A DNA stretch of 64,000 nucleotides from assembly GCA_964501265.1 (NCBI GenBank), contig CAZCSK010000004.1, positions 1-64,000 of the forward strand, read 5' to 3'. Positions 1 to 9,015 of this stretch are shown piece by piece. Positions within the stretch are counted from its first letter, which is position 1, and every line of letters starts with the position of its first letter. This DNA comes from CAZCSK01 sp964501265. GTDB lineage: Bacteria > Actinomycetota > CADDZG01 > JAHWKV01. Position numbers and translations under genes: made by a program. The notes under the pieces are model-generated. The model saw only the letters and a list, made by a program, of their open reading frames with translations, did not search any database and was not told where the DNA came from.

Positions 1-54
1 TAGAGCGCTGCCTTTGCAAGGCAGAAGTCAGGGGTTCGAATCCCCTCGGCTCCA
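1..54 (+). tRNA. tRNA-Ala(UGC), 5'-truncated by window edge
   Basis: The anticodon arm has the loop reading TTTGCAA (anticodon TGC, alanine). It is followed by a variable loop, an AGGGG-TTCGAAT-CCCCT T-arm, and the 3' acceptor strand CGGCTCC with discriminator A. The D-arm and 5' acceptor strand lie before the window. CCA is not encoded. Confidence 0.93.
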
Positions 55-241
55 CAAAAGGTGAGGCAAAGTGCGTGTGAAAGTTCGGTACCTATGTCCC
101 ACTTCTCGACCCGGCTCCGGCACACGACGTAAAAGACCAGGTCAAGGGCCATATTCTACAATTGCTAAGCTGAACTCAAGTCACGAAATGGCTGGCCGAG
201 TACTCAAACAGTACACGAGAGACTCGAAGGGAGGTAGCGCC

Positions 242-1643
242 ATGCCAACGCGTGCCGGTAAGAAAGCGGGGTTGGTGCCAACGCCGGGCCTCCCTCAAAC
301 TGTAGGGACCCAGGCCGCCCTTCTAGCGTCGATCGTGGATTCCTCCGACGCCATCATCGCCAAGACGCCCGACGGCATCATCACAAGCTGGAACCGCGGG
401 GCGGAACTCATCTACGGATATTCGCCCGATGAAATCATCGGGAAACCTATTTCAGTCCTCATCCACGCGGATCGGCCGAACGAGATGAATGAGATCCTGC
501 ATCAGATCCGAGCTGGCGAGAGAGTCGAGCACTACGAGACCCTCCGGGTCCGCAAAGACGGCAAAGAGATCTCTGTTTCCCTCTCGGTGTCTCCCATCCT
601 CGATTTGGCTGGCAACCTCGTCGGAGTCTCGTCCATCGCTCGCGACATCACCGAAAGCGCCCTGGCCGACCAGAGGCTGCGCGCCGCCTCCCACTACGGC
701 CGAAGCCTGATCGAGGCCAGCCTCGACCCCCTCGTCATCATCAGTCCCGAAGGCAAGATCACCGACGCCAACGAAGCGACGTTCAAAGTCACAGGCGTTG
801 ATCGAGAGGCGCTCGTCGGGGCCGACTTCTTCGACTATTTCACCGAACCCGAGAAGGCGCGCGAAGGCTACAAGCAGGTCTTCGAGAAAGGTAACGTGGC
901 GGACTATCCGCTTACGATCCGTCACAAGGACGGGCNNNNNNNNNNNNNNNNNNNNNNNNNNNNNNNNNNNNNNNNNNNNNNNNNNNNNNNNNNNNNNNNN
1001 NNNNNNNNNNNNNNNNNNNNNNNNNNNNNNNNNNNGACTCACCGACGTGCTCTTCAACGCGTCGGTGTACAAGGACGCCAGCGGGAACGTGCTCGGCGTC
1101 TCAGCCGTTGCTCGCGACGTGACCGAGCAAAAGCAAGCCTCCCAGTACGCCCGAAGCCTGATCGAGGCCAGCCTCGACCCCCTCGTCATCATCAGCCCTG
1201 AGGGCAAGATCACCGATGCCAACGAAGCCACCTTTAAAGTCACAGGCGTTGATCGAGAGTCGCTCGTCGGGGCCGACTTCTTCGACTCTTTCACCGAACC
1301 CGAGAAGGCACGCGAGACCTATAAGCAGGTCTTTGAGAAGGGAAACGTGGCGGACTATCCGCTTACGATCCGTCACAAGGACGGGCGACTCACCGACGTG
1401 CTCTTCAACGCGTCGGTGTACAAGGACGCCAGCGGGAACGTACTTGGAGTCTCGGCAGTGGCTCGTGACGTAACCGAGCAAAAGAAAGCGGAGGCGGAGG
1501 TCGCCGAGTTGCGGACGAAGGAGATCGAGCGGCTTGCCGAGCTTGAGAGGTTCCAGAAGCTGACCGTTGGGCGCGAGCTCAAGATGATCGAACTCAAGAA
1601 AGAGATCGCTGAACTCAGCTCGCCTGCCCACGCCGAAGGATGA
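242..1643 (+). CDS. Multi-PAS sensor protein without kinase domain (contains assembly gap)
   Basis: This soluble sensor is built of PAS domains. PAS1 spans about residues 28-140 (SSDAIIAKTPDG motif). It is followed by at least two near-identical PAS units of 117 residues (DPLVIISPEGKITDANEATF) and a C-terminal coiled coil rich in Glu, Leu and Lys. There is no signal peptide or membrane segment. The start chosen is the ATG at 242, preceded by GGGAGG; an open frame runs upstream to 71 but has no such signal. The stop overlaps the next kinase start (ATGA), so the protein probably delivers signals to that HisKA_2 kinase in trans. A 100-N gap interrupts the second PAS unit, so the true length is unknown. 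No ligand can be inferred. Confidence 0.8.
701..1502 (+). repeat. Direct repeat of a 351-bp PAS-encoding unit
   Basis: Unit one begins at 701 and unit two at 1152. Once the 100 N are discounted the period is 351 bp (117 codons). The two units are nearly identical at DNA level, including third codon positions, which indicates recent duplication. The array copy number is unresolved because the assembly gap falls inside it. Confidence 0.85.
936..1035. other. Assembly gap of exactly 100 N inside a PAS repeat
   Basis: The bases before the gap end in GGACGGGC and those after begin GACTCACC. In the second, intact PAS unit these two ends are directly joined (about 1379-1395). The gap therefore hides either nothing or a whole number of extra repeat units, and the reading frame is kept on both sides if the N are deleted. 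Confidence 0.95.
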
Positions 1644-2464
1644 TTGTCGAGGCTGTTTCACAAGCCATTTCTCCGGACACAAGGAACTCGGACGCCGAGG
1701 AATACTCCCGGGCTCTTCTCAACATCCTTGACGACTTTGGGGCCGAGAAAACTCGGCTCGAAGCCACGCAGAGAGCGATGCTCAACCTTCTAGAGGACTT
1801 CGATGCCGAGAAGACCAAGGCGGAAAGGACCAGTCTGGAACTAGAGAAACTGCTCAAAGAGAGGGAAGTCCTGCTAAAAGAAGTCCATCACCGCGTTAAA
1901 AACAATCTTCAAGTCGTCTCAAGCCTTCTCGGCCTCCAAGCATGGCATTTCGATGACACGCGACTTCGTCAGGCGCTGGCGGATAGCCAGAACCGTGTTC
2001 TCTCGATCGCGCTAGTCCACGAGAACCTCTACCGATCGAAGGATCTCGCCCAGGTCGAATTCTCGGACTACGTGCATAGTCTCGTTGATAATCTCCCTCG
2101 GTCGTCGAGCGCCGGGACGGATGTATCGGTAACGCAGGACATCGAGAAATGCTTGCTGTCGATCGAGACGGCCGTACCCTGCGGTCTCATAATCAATGAG
2201 CTCGTTACAAATGCACTAAAACATGCGTTCCCGAGTGAGGGGCGCGGTTCGATCCGCGTGGTACTGCGGAGAGTCGATCCCTCGAACTGGATGCTCCTCG
2301 TCGCAGACGACGGCATCGGACTTCCTGTGGACATTGATATGCGCAAGACCACTTCACTTGGACTCGAACTCGTGACCCTGCTCGTCAAGCAGCTGTCTGG
2401 TTCGCTCGAGATCAAGCGCAACGAGGGGACAGCGTTTCAGATTACGTTCCCATCGGAGACATAG
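1640..2464 (+). CDS. Sensor histidine kinase, HisKA_2 family
   Basis: Cytoplasmic histidine kinase of 274 aa. An N-terminal coiled coil (about residues 15-75) leads into a HisKA_2 dimerisation domain with the phospho-acceptor motif EVHHRVKNNLQ. An HATPase_c domain follows, with N-box NELVTNALKHAF, G1 box DDGIGLP and a final G-rich segment. It has no sensor domain of its own, and its ATG overlaps the stop of the upstream PAS-repeat protein, so the two genes look like a split sensor/kinase. The next gene, a receiver-kinase hybrid, starts immediately after the TAG and may be the partner. The input signal is unknown. Confidence 0.9.
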   Translation: MIVEAVSQAISPDTRNSDAEEYSRALLNILDDFGAEKTRLEATQRAMLNLLEDFDAEKTKAERTSLELEKLLKEREVLLKEVHHRVKNNLQVVSSLLGLQAWHFDDTRLRQALADSQNRVLSIALVHENLYRSKDLAQVEFSDYVHSLVDNLPRSSSAGTDVSVTQDIEKCLLSIETAVPCGLIINELVTNALKHAFPSEGRGSIRVVLRRVDPSNWMLLVADDGIGLPVDIDMRKTTSLGLELVTLLVKQLSGSLEIKRNEGTAFQITFPSET

Positions 2465-3556
2465 GTGCAGCCACCTGCGAGGATCCTTGTCGTTGAGGAC
2501 GAGGCGATAGTTGCCGCAGACGTCCGGCGGAGCCTGATCGACATGGGCTACGAGGTTCCGGAAACTGCCAGCTCCGGGGAGGAGGCGATCGCTAGCGCTT
2601 CGAAGATGCGCCCCGACCTCGCGCTCATGGACATACACATCAAAGGCGACCTCGACGGAATCCAAACAGCGGAGATACTGCGCGAACGCTTTCGGGTGCC
2701 GGTGATCTATGTGACCGCGTACGCCGATGAGGTGACCGTTGAGCGCGCCAAGAAAACGGAGCCTTTGGGCTACTTGCTCAAACCCATCAAGATCCTTGAA
2801 CTCCGCTCAGTTGTTGAGGTAGGACTCTACAAGCACGCCATGGAAAATCGACTCCGCGAGCGCGAGCAGCAACTGGAGGCTGCGAACGTGGATCTCGAGG
2901 CATTCAGCTACACCGTCGCGCATGATCTGCGCCAACCTCTGTCCGCGATCTTCGGCTTCGCTGAAACTCTGCTGCGCCCCGAGGCGAATCTAGACGAGGC
3001 GCAGCGGCGCCACATCGCCGAGCGGATCGCTCGGGCCGCCAAACGTATGTCACGGCTCATCGATGACCTGCTCAAGCTCGGCAGCCTGACCCGAGTCGAA
3101 CTGAAACGGATTCCCACCGACCTCGCAGGTTTAGCCCGCGAGGTCGCCTACGAACTCCGCCAGCAGGATGCCGATCGCGTCGTGGAGCTATCCATCGCCG
3201 AGCCGACGAGAGGGATCGCTGACCCTGGCCTGCTTCGCTCCGTACTTGAGAACCTTCTAGGCAACGCCTGGAAGTTCACGAGCAAGGAGCCGAAGCCCAA
3301 GATCGAGTTTGGTAGCGTCCAAGAGGGCGGCGAAACTGTTTACTTCGTGAGTGACAACGGGGCGGGGTTCGACATGGCCTCGGCCAACAAGCTTTTCGTG
3401 CCGTTCCAGAGACTTCACGACCCAGATGAGTTTGAGGGAACCGGAATCGGGTTGGCGTGCGTGCAACGGGTAATTCAGCGTCACGGCGGGCGGATATGGG
3501 CGGAGAGCACGCCTGGTCGGGGTGCAACCTTTTGGTTTTCACTCGGTGAACCTTAA
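2465..3556 (+). CDS. Hybrid response regulator / histidine kinase
   Basis: 363 aa. Residues 1-125 form a CheY-like receiver with acidic cluster VVEDE, phospho-acceptor Asp56 (LALMDIHIKG), the VTAYAD segment and the conserved Lys in LLKPI. A short coiled coil leads to a HisKA domain with FSYTVAHDLRQPL and an HATPase_c domain (N box LENLLGNAWKF, DNGAGFD, GTGIGL). An N-terminal receiver fused to a bacteriophytochrome-type kinase suggests a relay in which phosphorylation by the upstream kinase controls this one. The GTG start directly follows the preceding stop, implying translational coupling. No DNA-binding output domain is present. Confidence 0.88.
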   Translation: MQPPARILVVEDEAIVAADVRRSLIDMGYEVPETASSGEEAIASASKMRPDLALMDIHIKGDLDGIQTAEILRERFRVPVIYVTAYADEVTVERAKKTEPLGYLLKPIKILELRSVVEVGLYKHAMENRLREREQQLEAANVDLEAFSYTVAHDLRQPLSAIFGFAETLLRPEANLDEAQRRHIAERIARAAKRMSRLIDDLLKLGSLTRVELKRIPTDLAGLAREVAYELRQQDADRVVELSIAEPTRGIADPGLLRSVLENLLGNAWKFTSKEPKPKIEFGSVQEGGETVYFVSDNGAGFDMASANKLFVPFQRLHDPDEFEGTGIGLACVQRVIQRHGGRIWAESTPGRGATFWFSLGEP

Positions 3557-3567
3557 GAATTCACGCT

Positions 3568-5247
3568 ATGACTCTTGTACCTGAACTCAGCCGCCGCCTC
3601 AGGACCGAGCGAACGATGGTGCGCGTCCGCTGGGCTGCGGTAGCGTTCGGACTGCTTCAAGTCTTGACCTATTACCTGCCCTATCCACCCTCTCTGCGTG
3701 CTCTGGCCCTCGGACTCGTCGCAGTGCTGGCTGGAGGAAACATCGCGATCTGGCTAATTATGCGAATAGTCACCACAGCGGCCGGGTTACGCCAGCTGTC
3801 AGTGGGCGGTCTCATCCTCGATACGGCAATCACCCTGGGGTTCGCCTTTGTGTACACGTTTGACCAAGAAACAGCGATCTGGGCCCTCATTTACATCCTC
3901 CCTCTGGAGGGCGCCATTCGATTCCAAATGAAGGGCGCCATGCTGGCTATGGCGGGGGCGACCATCCTCTACGTCGCTCGCGAGGTCTATGGTGCAGACG
4001 TCTACGGCAACGACTTCCTTCTGACGTCGATCTCTTTCCGGATGGGTCTCGGGTTCATCATCGCCGGTGTGAGCGGCGCAACTGCCTCGAGCCTTGTGAA
4101 GGAGCGAGCAGACGTCGAAAGAAAGTCCGAGCTCCTTGGTGAAGCGCAGAAAATTGCCGGCCTTGGAAGCTGGGAGTGGGACATTGCTTCAGGCGCAATG
4201 AGCTGGTCCGACGAGATGTACGTCCACTACGGTTACGAACGTCAGGAATTTCCAGCGAGCTTGGAGAAAGCCCTGGAGGCCGTTGTCCCTGAGGACGTGG
4301 AGCAGATGAGGCAAAACATCGAGATCGCCTTGAGCCGGGGCGAAGATCACGCGTTACCCGACTTTGAATTCCGTGTGGTCCTTCCTAGCGGCGAGGAACG
4401 CTGCTTGTTTGGGCGGGGCCGGATGATCTTTAGCGGCGAAAACCCCATCCGGTTGGTCGGGACGGTTCAGGACATCACCGAGCGCAAGCGGGCAGAGAAG
4501 AGACTGCAGGAAGCCTACGATCGAGAGCTTGACGCAACGGAGCGCCTGCGTGAAGTCGACGAGATGAAGACGGTTTTCATGGCGGCAGTCTCCCACGAAC
4601 TGAGGACTCCCCTTATGGCGATATTGGGCTTCGCTAGGACCCTTGAGCGGGCTCTGCCGAGCCTCTCGTCGGAGGATGCCCAGGAGATGGTCGGCAGAAT
4701 CTCCGCTAATTCGGAGAAGTTGAAGAAGATGCTGGCGGACTTGCTGGACGTGGACCGTCTCTCGCGGGGCACCTTAGAACCTAATCGCCTCCCAACCAAT
4801 CTCCCGAATCTAGCGCGAAAAGTACTGGACGGGCTTGACCTTCAGGGCCGAACCGTCGAGGTGGACGTCCCATCGCTGATCGCCTCGGTGGATGGGGTTC
4901 AGGTGGAACGGATCCTGGAGAACCTCCTCGTGAACGCCGTGAAGCACACTCCCGCGGGTACGTCGATAGGCTTGAAGATCTTTTCCCAGGACGGCGGAAT
5001 AGTTATCGCTGTCTCCGACGACGGTCCGGGGGTGTCCGATGGACTCAAGGATGTCATTTTTGAGCCCTTCCGCCAGGGAGATGGCCCCCATCCCTCTGGT
5101 ACGGGCATCGGGCTTTCACTGGTGTCAAAGTTTGCTCAGCTTCATGGTGGGAAAGCCTGGGTGCAGGACCGCCCAGGTGGGGGCGCGTGCTTTAACGTGT
5201 TGCTCCCGGACTCCGAAATCAAACTATCCTTTTCATCTCGGCAATAA
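3568..5247 (+). CDS. Membrane-anchored PAS sensor histidine kinase
   Basis: 559 aa. About six hydrophobic segments fill residues 20-180 and form a membrane sensor region resembling MASE-type domains. A PAS domain follows (about 190-310, with GLGSWEWDIASG and the PAC end VGTVQDITERK). Then come a HisKA domain with MAAVSHELRTPL and an HATPase_c domain (LENLLVNAVKH, DDGPGV, GTGIGLSLV). It starts 11 nt after the hybrid kinase, so it is probably in the same operon. No cognate DNA-binding regulator lies in the window. Confidence 0.88.
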   Translation: MTLVPELSRRLRTERTMVRVRWAAVAFGLLQVLTYYLPYPPSLRALALGLVAVLAGGNIAIWLIMRIVTTAAGLRQLSVGGLILDTAITLGFAFVYTFDQETAIWALIYILPLEGAIRFQMKGAMLAMAGATILYVAREVYGADVYGNDFLLTSISFRMGLGFIIAGVSGATASSLVKERADVERKSELLGEAQKIAGLGSWEWDIASGAMSWSDEMYVHYGYERQEFPASLEKALEAVVPEDVEQMRQNIEIALSRGEDHALPDFEFRVVLPSGEERCLFGRGRMIFSGENPIRLVGTVQDITERKRAEKRLQEAYDRELDATERLREVDEMKTVFMAAVSHELRTPLMAILGFARTLERALPSLSSEDAQEMVGRISANSEKLKKMLADLLDVDRLSRGTLEPNRLPTNLPNLARKVLDGLDLQGRTVEVDVPSLIASVDGVQVERILENLLVNAVKHTPAGTSIGLKIFSQDGGIVIAVSDDGPGVSDGLKDVIFEPFRQGDGPHPSGTGIGLSLVSKFAQLHGGKAWVQDRPGGGACFNVLLPDSEIKLSFSSRQ

Positions 5248-5260
5248 CTTAGGAGGCAAC

Positions 5261-5470
5261 GTGACGTGGTTCGGTGGCGGCATCTTGGGACTTGCGGTGC
5301 TGGTCCTTTCGATCTTCAGCATCTTCGACGTGGGATCCGAGGAAACGCTTGTGCGAAATCTTCCGAAGGCCGGCTGGTTGCCGCTAGTGATCTTCGTGCC
5401 ACCGATTGGTCCGATCGCATGGCTAATCATGGGTCGGCCACAAAATGTTTCTTTGTCCCGGGGCCACTGA
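5261..5470 (+). CDS. Small PLDc_N-type membrane protein
   Basis: 69 aa, two transmembrane segments. The second carries PPIGPIAWLIMGRP, typical of the phospholipase D N-terminal membrane module (PLDc_N), which occurs as a stand-alone small protein in many actinobacteria. The GTG start at 5261 is preceded by AGGAGG at ideal spacing. It lies 13 nt after the membrane kinase and before a strong terminator, so it closes that operon. No catalytic residues are present and its function is unknown. Confidence 0.78.
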   Translation: MTWFGGGILGLAVLVLSIFSIFDVGSEETLVRNLPKAGWLPLVIFVPPIGPIAWLIMGRPQNVSLSRGH

Positions 5471-5524
5471 CTATCGCGGGGCGCGCCGTCCAGTAGGGCA
5501 GCTACCCCCGGCTGAGGACAAATG

Positions 5525-5552
5525 AAAAAGGCCCCTCTCGGGGCCCTTTTTT
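5525..5552. terminator. Bidirectional intrinsic terminator
   Basis: A perfect GGCCCC-TCTC-GGGGCC hairpin is flanked by A5 on the left and CT6 on the right, so it can end transcription of the kinase operon from the left and of the SCP2 gene (stop at 5565) from the right. Confidence 0.9.
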
Positions 5553-5564
5553 GGAGATCCGGTT

Positions 5565-5954
5565 TTAGTACTCTCTTTCTATCCCTGCCGCAGCCGGGCC
5601 GATGGCGGCCATCAATCCTTGCAGACCCATGACCTTCATCATGTTGCCGGATACCTTGAGCTTGCCCTGCATAAACGCGTTTATGCCGCTGAGTTCGCCC
5701 TTGTCGATGGCAACGGCGGTCTCGTAGGTTTGAGTCAGTGTTGCTTCAGCATCTGTGGCCTCACCAAAGCTAACCTCGGGAACGCCGTCCGCGATCTTGA
5801 GAAACGACTTGGTCTCTCCGCCCCCGGGAGCGTCGCTTGTGACCATTTGGACCGTCACGGTCTGTCCCTTGGCGGCGTTCTTAACAGCCTCATTTGATTG
5901 CAGCGCATTGGTCAACTCTTTGAAATACTCCTCGGATTGAAACTTGACGGCCAT
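5565..5954 (-). CDS. SCP2 sterol-binding domain protein
   Basis: 129 aa, a single SCP2-like lipid-binding domain with the typical C-terminal segment KGELSGINAFMQGKLKVSGN followed by a short hydrophobic helix. Such stand-alone proteins bind lipids or acyl-CoA; the ligand cannot be read from sequence. The start chosen is the ATG at 5954, preceded by AAAGGAG; an in-frame ATG at 5972 would add six residues. The gene is divergent from the Nudix/MBL fusion, with an AT-rich 84-bp region between them that should hold both promoters. Confidence 0.85.
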   Translation of the reverse strand: MAVKFQSEEYFKELTNALQSNEAVKNAAKGQTVTVQMVTSDAPGGGETKSFLKIADGVPEVSFGEATDAEATLTQTYETAVAIDKGELSGINAFMQGKLKVSGNMMKVMGLQGLMAAIGPAAAGIEREY

Positions 5955-6038
5955 TTGCAGCTCCTTTCGATTCATCGCGGACCCGGGATGGTCCACGACG
6001 TATTTTTACCTACTTAGGGATATTACACAAACCACAAA

Positions 6039-7520
6039 ATGGAACTGACTCCCGCAGCCACAGTAGTTCTAGCCCGGGCCGCCTCCGCCAACTCCGGGGG
6101 GAGCGGGCCGGAAATTCTGCTGATGAAACGTCCCGCCTCCATGCGATTTCTGGCCGGATACCACGTGTTTCCGGGCGGAGCTTTGCACGAAGAGGATTCT
6201 TCAGAAGCCGCTGCGGCCTTGTCGGTACTGTCAGAAACACATGCCCGGGAACGCATGGGGGATGGGGCGGGCGGGGTTGATGCCTTGCCTTTCTATGTGT
6301 GCGCTCTTCGAGAACTCTTCGAGGAGACCGGGCTTCTTCTAGCTGTTGGTCCGCGCCTTGCAGCGTCAGAACTGAAACTGATGAGATCGCGCCTGTCCGA
6401 AGGGGAGTCCTTTGTGAAACTTCTCGCCGACGCCGGGTTTCGTCTTTCCACCGACAAGCTTATTTATCACAGCAGGTGGAGGGCTCCCGCCGCGTTGCCG
6501 ATCCGCTTCGACGCCCGGGTGTTTGTTGCCGAGGGAAAAGGCGAGCCGCTCCTGGGAAGCGAGGCGGAACTTTTCGAGTGGCGCTCTTGCGTTGAAATCA
6601 TGACGTTGGCTGAGGCCGGGCAGATGAAGCTTGCGCCGCCCACCGCGGCAACGATCATGTCGCTTATGCCCCACCGGACTCTCGCCGATATGCTTGGGCC
6701 GCGGGCGGGGGCACCAACGTTGCCGCCCGCTACCCGGCACTCTTCTTTGGTCGCTCGCTTCGTCGCCCCAAACGCGTCGTTGATGACAGGCCCCGGCACG
6801 AATACTTACATCGTTGGACAAGATGAAGTAATCGTCATCGATCCGGGATCGATGGAGCCTGAACATCTTGCCAGGGTGGCGGCCGCCGGGAGGATTGCGG
6901 CCGTGGTTGTGACTCACCATCACCCCGATCATGTTGCCGGAGCGTTGGAGCTTGCCGAGAGCAGCGGCTCTGAGATCGCGGCAAGCGGACGGTTTTGGGA
7001 TCGCCTTTCGCTCACCTCCGTGGGCCGCAGGGTTTCCAACGGTGACGTAATCGAAGTCTCCGGAGTGAAACTCGAGGTCATAGAAACCCCGGGACATGCG
7101 TCCGACCACATCTGCTTATGGCTGGGCGCGGAGAGGGCCATTTTCTCCGGTGATTTGCTATTGGGCGAGGGAACCAGCGTCATCTCACCTCCAGACGGGA
7201 ACCTCATCGACTACATGGCGTCGCTGGAAAAGGTGCGCCGCTTGATGCCGCAACGGCTCTACCCAGGACACTTCGATCCGCGCGACGATGCCGAATCGTG
7301 GGTTGCTTGGTACATAGCGCACCGAAGGGAGCGAGAAGAGCAGATCCTCGACCTTGTTTCGGGGATAGCCAAAACGCCCGCCGAGTTGGTGGCCGTTATC
7401 TACGAGTTCCACCCAACGCAGCTTTATCCGATTGCGGAACGGTCGGTCGTGGCCCATCTTGACAAACTGATTGCCGAAAACCGTGTCACGCGCGTGGGGA
7501 AAAGTTACTTGAAAATCTAG
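6039..7520 (+). CDS. Nudix hydrolase - metallo-beta-lactamase fusion
   Basis: 493 aa with two enzyme domains. Residues 1-215 are a Nudix domain of the NUDT7/8/19 type, with FPGGAL and a displaced Nudix box ending RELFEETGLLL. Residues 235-493 are a LACTB2-like metallo-beta-lactamase fold with the metal motif THHHPDH, downstream ligand HASDH, the aspartate of FSGDLLLG and YPGH, then a C-terminal helical domain. The fold suggests hydrolysis of a CoA, nucleotide or thioester substrate by two coupled steps. It lies upstream of a thiolase, which is compatible with acyl-CoA housekeeping. Both active sites look intact. Confidence 0.85.
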   Translation: MELTPAATVVLARAASANSGGSGPEILLMKRPASMRFLAGYHVFPGGALHEEDSSEAAAALSVLSETHARERMGDGAGGVDALPFYVCALRELFEETGLLLAVGPRLAASELKLMRSRLSEGESFVKLLADAGFRLSTDKLIYHSRWRAPAALPIRFDARVFVAEGKGEPLLGSEAELFEWRSCVEIMTLAEAGQMKLAPPTAATIMSLMPHRTLADMLGPRAGAPTLPPATRHSSLVARFVAPNASLMTGPGTNTYIVGQDEVIVIDPGSMEPEHLARVAAAGRIAAVVVTHHHPDHVAGALELAESSGSEIAASGRFWDRLSLTSVGRRVSNGDVIEVSGVKLEVIETPGHASDHICLWLGAERAIFSGDLLLGEGTSVISPPDGNLIDYMASLEKVRRLMPQRLYPGHFDPRDDAESWVAWYIAHRREREEQILDLVSGIAKTPAELVAVIYEFHPTQLYPIAERSVVAHLDKLIAENRVTRVGKSYLKI

Positions 7521-7618
7521 CGTCCCCCCTTTGGTCGATTTCAATTGCACCCGAAGCTGTCGACACTTCTATAAGGATGCACTGCGCACCTTGACTTGCG
7601 GCATCCCGAAGGGAGGTG

Positions 7619-7756
7619 ATGGCTTTGCAGGAGCTACTTGCCAAGATGGTCGGCTTCATCGAGACGAACCCGGGGGCAACCGTCGGTATGGTGGCAGCGG
7701 TAATGGTCGCCGTTGTGATCTGGGGAGTGGTTTTCTCCTCTTACCGGTACCGGTAG
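7619..7756 (+). CDS. Small single-pass membrane protein (45 aa)
   Basis: Short reading frame beginning MALQELLAKMVGF with one hydrophobic segment (about residues 22-41) and a basic C-terminus ending YRYR. GGGAGG lies very close to the ATG; an in-frame TTG six bases downstream gives better spacing. It fills the space between the Nudix fusion and the thiolase. I recognise no family; function unknown. Confidence 0.5.
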   Translation: MALQELLAKMVGFIETNPGATVGMVAAVMVAVVIWGVVFSSYRYR

Positions 7757-7802
7757 AGGCGGTATCCTTGATCTAGGGTTCCCCACAGGGAAGGGGTAGA
7801 TC

Positions 7803-9002
7803 ATGCGCGAAGCAGTAATAGTTGAGGCAGTCCGAACACCGCTTGGAAAACGGGGCGGCAAACTCAAAGACTTGCATCCAACAGACCTTCTCGCGGCGGC
7901 CCTTACCGAACTCATCAGTCGCAGCGGGATCGACCCGGCCGCCGTCGACGATGTGATTACGGGTTGCGTCAGCCAGGTCGGCGAACAATCCTTGAACATC
8001 GGCCGATACGCGTGGCTAGCGGCGGGATATCCCGAGAGCGTCCCCGCTACAACAATCGATCGGCAATGCGGATCTTCCCAACAGGCAGCCCACTTCGCCG
8101 CGCAAGGAGTCATATCGGGCGCCTACGACATCGCCGTCGCGTGTGGTGTTGAGCATATGACCCGGGTTCCGATGGGCTCTTCCGCCGCAATGGGCCTTCC
8201 GTTCACGCCTCAACTTCTCGCCCGCTACGACGGCGCCCTCGTGCAACAAGGCATCTCCGCGGAACTTGTAGCCGCAGACTTTGGTATCACCCGCGACCAA
8301 ATGGACGACTATGCCTACCGTTCGCATCGTCTCGCCGCTGAAGCCACTACGCAGGGGCGCTTCAAGACTGAAGTCGTTCCGGTCAAGGTTGAGGGCGAAA
8401 ATGGACCTGAGGTTTTCGAGATCGATGAGGGAATCCGATTCAACGCCGATCGCGCAAAGATGGGAGACCTTTCTCCTGCCTTCTTCGATCCCTCCATGTC
8501 GGAGCGCTTTCCTGAAATCAATTGGGGCGTCACGGCCGCGAACTCTTCTCAGATCACTGACGCCGCCGCCGCTTTGTTGATCACGACTCCCGAGATGGCG
8601 GCACAACTCGGTCTTGTGTCTCGCGCCAAGTTTGTATCGTTTGCACTTGCGGGGGCAGATCCGATTCGAATGTTGACAGGGCCTATTCCGGCGACGAAGA
8701 AGGCTTTGGAGCGGGCAGGACTGGTGCTCGGCGATATCGACGTTGTGGAGATCAACGAGGCATTCGCCAGCGTCGTTCTCGCCTGGAAACAGGCCCTTGC
8801 ATTGGACGATTCTTGGTTCGATGAACACGTGAATCCCAACGGTGGGGCGATCGCACTGGGACATCCGCTGGGAGCCTCCGGTGCACGTCTTATGACAACC
8901 CTGGTCAACGAATTGGAACGGCGTGGTGCCCGCTACGGCTTGCAGACCATGTGTGAGGGAGGCGGTCTTTCCAACGCCACGATCCTCGAGCGGGTTCCCT
9001 AA
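7803..9002 (+). CDS. Acetyl-CoA C-acyltransferase (thiolase)
   Basis: 399 aa, full-length thiolase. It has the acylated Cys in DRQCGSSQQA (about residue 87), the EINEAFA motif, the GGAIALGHPLGASGAR motif with the catalytic His, and the second Cys in QTMCEGGGLSNA. The family either releases acetyl-CoA in beta-oxidation or condenses two acetyl-CoA units; the sequence does not settle the direction. The start is well supported by GGGAAGGGG upstream. Likely a soluble tetramer or dimer of tetramers as in the family. Confidence 0.93.
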   Translation: MREAVIVEAVRTPLGKRGGKLKDLHPTDLLAAALTELISRSGIDPAAVDDVITGCVSQVGEQSLNIGRYAWLAAGYPESVPATTIDRQCGSSQQAAHFAAQGVISGAYDIAVACGVEHMTRVPMGSSAAMGLPFTPQLLARYDGALVQQGISAELVAADFGITRDQMDDYAYRSHRLAAEATTQGRFKTEVVPVKVEGENGPEVFEIDEGIRFNADRAKMGDLSPAFFDPSMSERFPEINWGVTAANSSQITDAAAALLITTPEMAAQLGLVSRAKFVSFALAGADPIRMLTGPIPATKKALERAGLVLGDIDVVEINEAFASVVLAWKQALALDDSWFDEHVNPNGGAIALGHPLGASGARLMTTLVNELERRGARYGLQTMCEGGGLSNATILERVP

Positions 9003-9015
9003 AGTCAAGAGCCGT

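Noticed and set aside
71..241. Upstream start of the PAS-repeat protein
   Set aside because: The extra residues resemble no domain, and GGGAGG stands before the ATG at 242.
452..1294. Minus-strand open frame across the assembly gap
   Set aside because: It depends on N bases and is antisense to the PAS repeats.
6366..7109. A 247-aa minus-strand frame across the Nudix/MBL fusion
   Set aside because: Shadow of the fusion gene; no domain and no start signal.
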